Below are positions 58,721 through 64,000 of a stretch of 64,000 nt of DNA, one piece after another. Origin of the DNA: Methanomassiliicoccaceae archaeon UBA421 (GTDB lineage Archaea > Thermoplasmatota > Thermoplasmata > Methanomassiliicoccales > Methanomethylophilaceae); the NCBI GenBank assembly GCA_002498365.1, contig DAHB01000004.1:233429-297428 (forward strand). The letters run 5' to 3'. How positions within the stretch are numbered: position 1 is the stretch's first letter; each line of letters begins with the position of its first letter. The translations under genes were made by a program, and so were the position numbers. The notes under the pieces were generated by a model that saw only the letters and a program-made list of their open reading frames with translations, searched no databases and was not told the origin of the DNA.

Positions 58721-59370
58721 CAGATCTCACCGTCCTTTGCTGTGATTCCCGCCGCTTCGGCGTCTTCCTTGGCCGCTTTGGCCTTCTTCTCGAAGTGCTT
58801 CTCCGTCACTGCCGCCTTGGCCTCGGTCTTGGCTACTATCGCGTCCGGAGTGGCCCTCATGGGGTGCATCTCGTCAGTGAACGCAGATGTGGGCGCGTAC
58901 TCGACAGTGGGCTCCTCGCTCCTGAGAACGATGTATCCGGGCACGGTGACCCTGTGGCCGTTGAGGAATATGTGGCCGTGGTTGATCATCTGCCTGGCCT
59001 GCTTGATCGTGCTGGCGAGGCCTTTCTCGAATACGATGGTCTGAAGGCGCCTGGAGAGCAGATCCCTCTCATTGAGCACCAGGACATCATTGAGGTCCCC
59101 TCCCGATATGGGAAGTATCCCCATGCGGCTGCACTTCGATATCAGGTTGTCGGCCTCGATCCTCGCCTGGGCGTCGTTACCCCTGAGGCGTGACTGAAGC
59201 TCCCTGGACTGTTTCCTGTAGTTCCTCAGTATGGACTGGGCCTTCCAGACCTCGTTCTTGTTCTTAAGGCCGAACTCAACTACGACTTCGTGCTCTGCTT
59301 TGATCCTCTCTCCCTGCCAGGGGTGAGAGGGCGTGTCGTAGGTCTTACGTGAAAATTTAGGGTCTCCCAT
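58720..59370 (-). CDS. rps4: 30S ribosomal protein uS4
   Basis: 216 residues. MGDPKFSRKTYDTPSHPWQGERI start, S4 RNA-binding domain LLSRRLQTIVFEKGLASTIKQARQMINHGHIFLNG near 105-140. An Ala/Lys/Glu-rich C-terminal tail of about 45 residues (EAKAAVTEKHFEKKAKAAKEDAEAAG) extends beyond the core, as in some Thermoplasmata. Primary 16S-binding assembly protein. It follows uS13 by 10 bp. Confidence 0.96.
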   Translation of the reverse strand: MGDPKFSRKTYDTPSHPWQGERIKAEHEVVVEFGLKNKNEVWKAQSILRNYRKQSRELQSRLRGNDAQARIEADNLISKCSRMGILPISGGDLNDVLVLNERDLLSRRLQTIVFEKGLASTIKQARQMINHGHIFLNGHRVTVPGYIVLRSEEPTVEYAPTSAFTDEMHPMRATPDAIVAKTEAKAAVTEKHFEKKAKAAKEDAEAAGITAKDGEI

Positions 59371-59380
59371 TTAAAACACC

Positions 59381-59854
59381 TCACTTCTTCTTGACTCCGA
59401 GAGTCAGTCCCTTCCTTCCGTTGGACCTTGTCCTCTGACCTCTGACCTTGTGGTGGGTCTCGTGCCTGATTCCGCGGTAGCAGCGTATCATCTTCATCCT
59501 GTTGACATCGTCCTTCTGAACCATGTCCAGGTCGTTCCCGAAGAGGTGCATGTCGGCGCCGGACTCATAGTCCATCTGCCTGTTGACCGCCCAAGAGGGA
59601 GCGTATTCGACGTACTTCAGTACCATGCTCTCGAGCTCTTTGACCTTCTCGTCGCTGAGGGTACCGATCTTTACGGATTGTTCGATGCCTGCTTTGTGCA
59701 CAACGGTCTGGGCTACTCTGACCCCTACCCCTTTGATGCTCTGGAGACCTATGACGGTCCTCTTCTGGCCGTCGATATCGCTGCTCGCGATACGGACGAT
59801 GAAGTTGAAGCTCTCGTCCTCGGCCTTTGGTGCCTCTTTCTTTGCTTTCGCCAT
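59381..59854 (-). CDS. rps13: 30S ribosomal protein uS13
   Basis: 157 residues. NFIVRIASSDIDGQKRTVIGLQSIKGVGVRVA at 13-44 and C-terminal YRGIRHETHHKVRGQRTRSNGRKG, the archaeal uS13 signature. It sits at the head of the small-subunit and contacts the P-site tRNA. Strong Shine-Dalgarno GGAGGT 6 bases before the ATG at 59854. First gene of uS13-uS4-uS11-RpoD. Confidence 0.97.
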   Translation of the reverse strand: MAKAKKEAPKAEDESFNFIVRIASSDIDGQKRTVIGLQSIKGVGVRVAQTVVHKAGIEQSVKIGTLSDEKVKELESMVLKYVEYAPSWAVNRQMDYESGADMHLFGNDLDMVQKDDVNRMKMIRCYRGIRHETHHKVRGQRTRSNGRKGLTLGVKKK

Positions 59855-59896
59855 TTAGTTACCTCCGCAAATGTTCCGTAAGGAATTGATCAAGCG

Positions 59897-59912
59897 AGGC
59901 CATGGTTGGCCT
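59897..59912 (-). promoter_or_regulatory. Hairpin in the uS13 operon leader
   Basis: Perfect AGGCCA - 4 nt - TGGCCT inverted repeat in the roughly 95-nt leader between the TATA box (59971-59980) and uS13. R-protein operon leaders are common sites of autogenous control, but the bound protein cannot be inferred from this hairpin alone. Confidence 0.35.
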
Positions 59913-59970
59913 GCTCTCAGTGTTCGCCGTGGGCGGGTCCTGAGTCTGCGCAATGGGTCGATGGGCTCCT

Positions 59971-59980
59971 TATTTAAAAT
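59971..59980 (-). promoter_or_regulatory. TATA box of the uS13-uS4-uS11-rpoD operon
   Basis: The minus strand reads ATTTTAAATA, close to consensus. Start expected near 59948, giving a leader of about 95 nt, long compared with the leaderless genes nearby. Confidence 0.5.
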
Positions 59981-60007
59981 GATTTGTACGCGCTATTATT
60001 GCGCGGG

Positions 60008-61174
60008 TCAGGTCGACGGCAGAGATGACACCAACCGCTCATAGAACGCCTCCGTGGAGGGGCCGGAGTCCAGGTTGAAGACCAGCGTTCCCCGGGAATG
60101 CTCAACCACTATCTTCTGGACGACCCCCCTGTATGCGGCGTAGGTGACTTCCCCGAGTTCCGAATTATGGAACCGGCCGCTGCCGATATCTCTTCCCCCG
60201 TACCCCCACGTCCTTTCGAAATCGAGGTCGTCTCGGACCTCCGCCTTGGTTATTTCAGAAAACGGCACGTCCTCTTCCACGAAGGGGGCTTCGACGCTCA
60301 GGCTGTCCCCGTCGATCTCCGCGGAAATGCCCATTCCCGGCAAGAATACGACTGATATCAAGGAAAAGGCTACGACTACGGCGCAGGAGGGCAACATAAA
60401 TCCCAGCACGGCCTTCCCCATATCGTCCCGCGGCAGGTGCCTTCTAATGTGCCAGATCAGATAAAATACCATCGCGGCCGTCGGAATTAGGAACGCGGAC
60501 ATCGATGCGGCGATAGAGGCCGTATCGGCCTCGATGTCACATAGGAGGATCGACATCGGGATGATTATTGAGAGTACCAGCGATACCGATAACGCCGATA
60601 TTCTGACCTTTCGGTCCCTGTCCGTCATCTTCTCAGCACGCCTCGGTGCCCCTTTGACGATCAGGGCACGTCTCGCTGCGACCTTGGACGTTATGGCCCT
60701 GAAGGCCGCCTCGGTCTCCGCCTCGGATTTCAGATTGAAAACGACGGGCCTGGCGTTGGAAAGCGCCAGCATGATGAATTTGGTCCCCGCGCCATTATAG
60801 TGGCCCACGATGTAGTAGGTCCCTATCTCGGGAGATCTGAACATCCCTCCCAGGGGACCTTTGGACATTGTGCTGTATCCCATGACCCTGCTGCCCGGAT
60901 CAAAGACCCTGTATTCGATTGCTGAAACATCTGAATAGCGTATTTCCTTCCCGAAATACGGCCCCCTTATTCTGAATGATGATATGTCAGCGGAAAAGAC
61001 CGCCCGAAGGGGGAACAGCGGCAGCATCAGAAGCACTGTCGTCAGCAGGATCGCGACGAGCGATGCGTTGAAAATATCCATGCTCCGTCCGGCCGCTGAA
61101 AACGATGCCATCATGATTATGAACTCGACGACCAGCATCGCCAGCGCGAATAAGGTTATCTTCTGGGGCTCCAT
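60008..61174 (-). CDS. Membrane protein with duplicated PH-like soluble segments
   Basis: 388 residues from the ATG at 61174. Membrane pair at about 8-30 and 38-58, soluble beta-rich part (FRIRGPYFGKEIRYSDVSAIEYR, PVVFNLKSEAETEAAFRAI), second membrane group near 195-215, 223-245 and 258-285, then a second similar soluble part (LSVEAPFVEEDVPFSEITKAEVR, GTLVFNLDSGPSTEAFYERL). The two halves look like an internal duplication of a two-helix plus bacterial-PH-like unit. Function unknown. Separate unit between uS13 and tRNA-Leu. Confidence 0.65.
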   Translation of the reverse strand: MEPQKITLFALAMLVVEFIIMMASFSAAGRSMDIFNASLVAILLTTVLLMLPLFPLRAVFSADISSFRIRGPYFGKEIRYSDVSAIEYRVFDPGSRVMGYSTMSKGPLGGMFRSPEIGTYYIVGHYNGAGTKFIMLALSNARPVVFNLKSEAETEAAFRAITSKVAARRALIVKGAPRRAEKMTDRDRKVRISALSVSLVLSIIIPMSILLCDIEADTASIAASMSAFLIPTAAMVFYLIWHIRRHLPRDDMGKAVLGFMLPSCAVVVAFSLISVVFLPGMGISAEIDGDSLSVEAPFVEEDVPFSEITKAEVRDDLDFERTWGYGGRDIGSGRFHNSELGEVTYAAYRGVVQKIVVEHSRGTLVFNLDSGPSTEAFYERLVSSLPST

Positions 61175-61212
61175 CACGGACGGCTTATCGGTTCGAATTA
61201 GTTAATTATTAG

Positions 61213-61297
61213 TGCCGAAGGCCGGATTTGAACCGGCGAACCCCTGCGGGAACAGATCTTGAGTCTGCCGCCTTTGACCTGGCTTGGCAACTTCGGC
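61213..61297 (-). tRNA. tRNA-Leu (CAA)
   Basis: Acceptor GCCGAAG/CTTCGGC, discriminator A, D-arm with AAGCCAGGTCAAAGGC, anticodon stem-loop GCAGA-CTCAAGA-TCTGT (anticodon CAA), long class II variable arm and T-arm GCCGG-TTCAAAT-CCGGC. CCA not encoded. TATA-like TTTATTTA at 61321-61328 gives it its own promoter, just after map. Confidence 0.94.
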
Positions 61298-61330
61298 TTG
61301 GGTGATGTAGAATACGGTTGTAAATAAACC

Positions 61331-62221
61331 TCACGGAAGGGTTGTGACCTCCGCCCGGTCTCCCGACACATAGAATGTGTACTCGTGCTGGGACACTATC
61401 CCCTTCTTGGCCTCGACGAGCTGAGCGTATGTTGACAGCACGCCGCGGCGTACGAGGGCCTTTACATGCTTCTCGGAGTTGGGGAAATCGCAACTCCTGG
61501 CACAGAAGGGGAATGATTTGAACTCCCCCTTGGCGTACTCGAAGAACTCCTTCGTTGCCGGATCCTCGATCTCCCTTTCCCGAAGTATGCGCACAATGTT
61601 CCCGGGAGGGCCGTTCAATACCTCTCCCGCACCGTTGGTGGCGAAGGGTTCGACCGCTATTATGGTGCCGATCTTGATTTCGGTCGTGTCGCCGTTGTCG
61701 TAACTCGGTACCGACAGGCCTGCATGGAGATTGTACTGGCATATCTGATGGCCGCAGAGGTTCCTGATGGGACGGAAACCGTCCTGCATCATGCTTATCT
61801 CCACTGCACCTCCGATCTCCCTCAGAGGGCACCCGCTGCCGATGAATTCCGCCACTGTGTTCCTGGCGCGTTTGGAGGACTGTATCAGCTTGGTGTATCT
61901 TCCGGTTCCCGCTTCCGCGGTGCCTGCCGTGTCTCCGACCCATCCGTCGATCTCGGCCCCGCAGTCCACCTTGACGACGTCCCCCAGCTCGAAGACCCTC
62001 TTGTCGGCGACACTGGGCGTGTAATGCGCGGCGACCTCGTTTATGCTGATGTTGCACGGGAAGGCAAGCCCGCAGCCGTGTTCGCGGATGTAACCTTCGA
62101 CCTCCTGGGCCACATCGTATAGTTTAACACCGGGCCTGATCATGCCTAGCCCGATCTCCCTTGCCTCGGCCGAAACCTTGCCCGCCCTCCTGAGTTTTGC
62201 AAGTTCGTCCTCTGTCAGCAA
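61331..62221 (-). CDS. map: Methionine aminopeptidase, type II
   Basis: 296 residues from a TTG start at 62221, chosen because GAGGTG lies 6 bases upstream and the protein then begins MLTEDELAKLRRAGKV as in other archaeal MAPs. No ATG precedes the conserved region. Metal ligands: VKVDCGAEIDGWVGDTAGT holds the two Asp near 83-101, CGHQI the His near 158, ISMM...IAVEPFA the Glu, and EYTFYV near the C-terminus. The extra helical insertion (about 210-270) is typical of type II. It overlaps sua5 by 7 bp. Confidence 0.9.
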   Translation of the reverse strand: MLTEDELAKLRRAGKVSAEAREIGLGMIRPGVKLYDVAQEVEGYIREHGCGLAFPCNISINEVAAHYTPSVADKRVFELGDVVKVDCGAEIDGWVGDTAGTAEAGTGRYTKLIQSSKRARNTVAEFIGSGCPLREIGGAVEISMMQDGFRPIRNLCGHQICQYNLHAGLSVPSYDNGDTTEIKIGTIIAVEPFATNGAGEVLNGPPGNIVRILREREIEDPATKEFFEYAKGEFKSFPFCARSCDFPNSEKHVKALVRRGVLSTYAQLVEAKKGIVSQHEYTFYVSGDRAEVTTLP

Positions 62222-62853
62222 TGCAACACCTCTTGGATCTGCTCCCTGGATATTGCGCCCTGGCGGACGATCTCGACCTCGCCTTTGTACAGCCAGACGA
62301 TGGTGGAAGGTTTTCCCAGGGTGCATTCGCCGGAATCAAGGTATGTGGCTACCTTGTCGCCCAGGTCCTTTACCGCTGAATCGACGACCACCGAATCGGG
62401 ATGGGAGTGTGTGTTCGCAGATGTGGCGACTATCGGGCCGCAACGCCTGATGAGCTCGAGCGCTATAGGGTTGTCGGGGATGCGGACGCCCACTTTCTCT
62501 GACCCGGATGTGACCATATCCGAGATCTGGGCATTCTTCTTTATGATTATCGTGAGAGGGCCTGGAAGGAACGCGTCGATCAGCCTGTCGGCGTTCTCGT
62601 TGATGACGGCGACCTGCTCCATCATCTTCTTGTCGGTGACGGCGACGGACAGAGGCATGTCGAAAGGCCTGTTCTTGGCCATGAAGACCTTTTTTACAGC
62701 CTTCTGGTTGAAAACGTCGGCGCCGATGCCGTAAACCGTTTCAGTGGGATACACCACGAGATCGCCGGCGGCGATTTCCTCGGCCGCATGAACGATGGCG
62801 GACATGGTGTTTTCGTCCAGCTCGTTTCCCGAATTACATCTTAGGATTTTCAT
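62215..62853 (-). CDS. Threonylcarbamoyl-AMP synthase (Sua5/YrdC)
   Basis: 212 residues from the ATG at 62853, preceded by GGTGA. YrdC core: DLVVYPTETVYGIGADVFN, KNRPFDMPLSVAV with the KxR-type substrate site, LPGPLTIIIKK and VATSANTHSHPDS, the SxN ATP site. It forms threonylcarbamoyl-AMP for t6A37 of ANN-decoding tRNAs. No C-terminal Sua5 domain, so it is a short YrdC form. It is followed by map in one transcript. Confidence 0.9.
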   Translation of the reverse strand: MKILRCNSGNELDENTMSAIVHAAEEIAAGDLVVYPTETVYGIGADVFNQKAVKKVFMAKNRPFDMPLSVAVTDKKMMEQVAVINENADRLIDAFLPGPLTIIIKKNAQISDMVTSGSEKVGVRIPDNPIALELIRRCGPIVATSANTHSHPDSVVVDSAVKDLGDKVATYLDSGECTLGKPSTIVWLYKGEVEIVRQGAISREQIQEVLHC

Positions 62854-62854
62854 C

Positions 62855-63490
62855 TTATTCACCCGTGTATCTGAATCCGTTGATAATAGCTTCCTTTCCT
62901 CCGTGTTCTAGACACGGCCCGTGGCCGGGATAAAGGCTGTCTATTTCAAGTTCTTTTAGTTTGTGAAGCGAAGCCCTGAGCTCCGCCATGTTTCCTCCCT
63001 CGAAATCCGTGCGTCCTACGCCTTCGGCAAAGACCGTGTCACCGGAGAACAATGCACGGGTTTCGAGATCGTACAAGCAGACGCAACCTTCGGTGTGCCC
63101 TGGGGTCTCGATCGCCTTCATGAGATGGCCCCCCAGATCGATCACGTTCCCCTCCGAAAGCTCATGGACCTCCGCGGGGCACGGAGCAAGGTCTAATCTA
63201 GAGATCTTGTCCTTGCCTCCCATGCGTATCGCTTCGGCGTCCCTTCTGCCTGCGAACACGGTAGGGCGGAACGCCGGGACCATGTCCCTGAGTCCCCCGA
63301 TATGGTCGTAGTGGCGGTGTGTAAGGACGATGGCGTCCAGTTTTCTCCCGCCTAGAAGATTGGCGATATATTCGATGATCGGACCCGTGACCGCTCCGGA
63401 ACCTGTATCGATGAGCATCGTGCGCTCTCCGATTATCAGGAACATGTTCGAATCATAAGGAACAAAAGATCCTATCCGGTATATCGTCAT
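62855..63490 (-). CDS. Metallo-beta-lactamase-fold hydrolase (glyoxalase II-like)
   Basis: 211 residues. HxHxDH motif THRHYDHIGG near 57-66, METPGHTEGCVCLY (GHTEG) near 128-142, LFSGDTVFAEGVGRTDF near 149-165 and YPGHGP near 187-192 complete the two-metal site. Resembles glyoxalase II and other thioesterases; substrate unknown. TATA-like GTTAAATATG about 22-25 bp upstream fits a leaderless start. First gene of MBL-sua5-map. Confidence 0.85.
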   Translation of the reverse strand: MTIYRIGSFVPYDSNMFLIIGERTMLIDTGSGAVTGPIIEYIANLLGGRKLDAIVLTHRHYDHIGGLRDMVPAFRPTVFAGRRDAEAIRMGGKDKISRLDLAPCPAEVHELSEGNVIDLGGHLMKAIETPGHTEGCVCLYDLETRALFSGDTVFAEGVGRTDFEGGNMAELRASLHKLKELEIDSLYPGHGPCLEHGGKEAIINGFRYTGE

Positions 63491-63597
63491 CGATAGAGCC
63501 AGTTAATAATCATATTTAACGTTTAACGTAAAATGGAAAAATTGGCAAATGACATGGATGAGAATTTCATACGCAACCTGTTTAACTGCTAGATCAC

Positions 63598-64000
<403 letters not shown>

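Overview
The window comes from a methyl-reducing methanogenic archaeon of the order Methanomassiliicoccales (class Thermoplasmata), most likely the Methanomethylophilaceae. The evidence is a complete methyl-coenzyme M reductase operon (mcrB-D-G-A), the full set of MCR-activation genes (atwA, mcrC, mmp3/5/6/7/15/17), a methylcobamide:CoM methyltransferase, archaeal information-processing genes (polC/DP2, RpoD, uS11/uS4/uS13, uL16/L10e, RNase P Rpp21), tetraether-lipid genes, and an in-frame TAG in dph2 that reads naturally as pyrrolysine. The genus is inferred and was not tested.

Layout. 1-455: truncated metal ABC transporter binding protein. 578-2185: GlcD-like flavoprotein. 2243-10013 (minus): MCR-activation island, transcribed atwA-mcrC-mmp3-mmp6-mmp5-mmp15-mmp17-mmp7-DUF123 with overlapping genes. 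10168-12033 (plus): divergent HTH/DUF2111 regulator and two methanogen-type small proteins. 12034-19193 (minus): PRC-barrel protein, the mcrBDGA-DUF2098 operon, a DUF169 protein and the CoM methyltransferase. 19270-25430: phosphoesterase, exonucleases, argF, tRNA-His, rtcB, a CadD-like transporter. 25678-30240: HD protein, SepF and PUA protein, then three uncharacterised envelope or Cys-containing proteins. 30228-34547: flavodoxin-like protein, sufCB, VOC protein, Mrp and NifX. 34539-38610 (minus): queE-queC-queD, mtxX, dph2 and L10e, a translation and RNA-modification block. 38820-45797: unknown gene, rnp4-yhbY-serS, HD protein, aminotransferase, mevalonate kinase. 45835-48837 (minus): ggr-ferredoxin-tes ether-lipid operon. 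48979-57441: giant exported protein with a lamin-tail domain, NOG1 GTPase, polC. 57485-63490 (minus): rpoD and small-subunit r-protein operon, membrane protein, tRNA-Leu, map-sua5-MBL. About 63598-64000 (minus): 3' part of 23S rRNA.

How the genes work together. MCR and its ATP-driven activation machinery lie back to back around a candidate methanogen-specific regulator, so catalytic enzyme, assembly factors and possible control occupy about 17 kb. The lipid genes mvk, ggr, ferredoxin and tes are clustered. The queECD-mtxX-dph2-L10e block links tRNA archaeosine, EF2 diphthamide and a ribosomal protein.

The most striking signal is dph2. One TAG splits it, yet the downstream part stays in frame, matches the family and carries the third iron-sulfur cysteine. 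None of the 68 complete CDSs that I read ends in TAG. Together these suggest TAG is sense (pyrrolysine) here, outside the methylamine methyltransferases. No gap between genes exceeds 300 bases. I saw no insertion sequence, prophage or CRISPR array.
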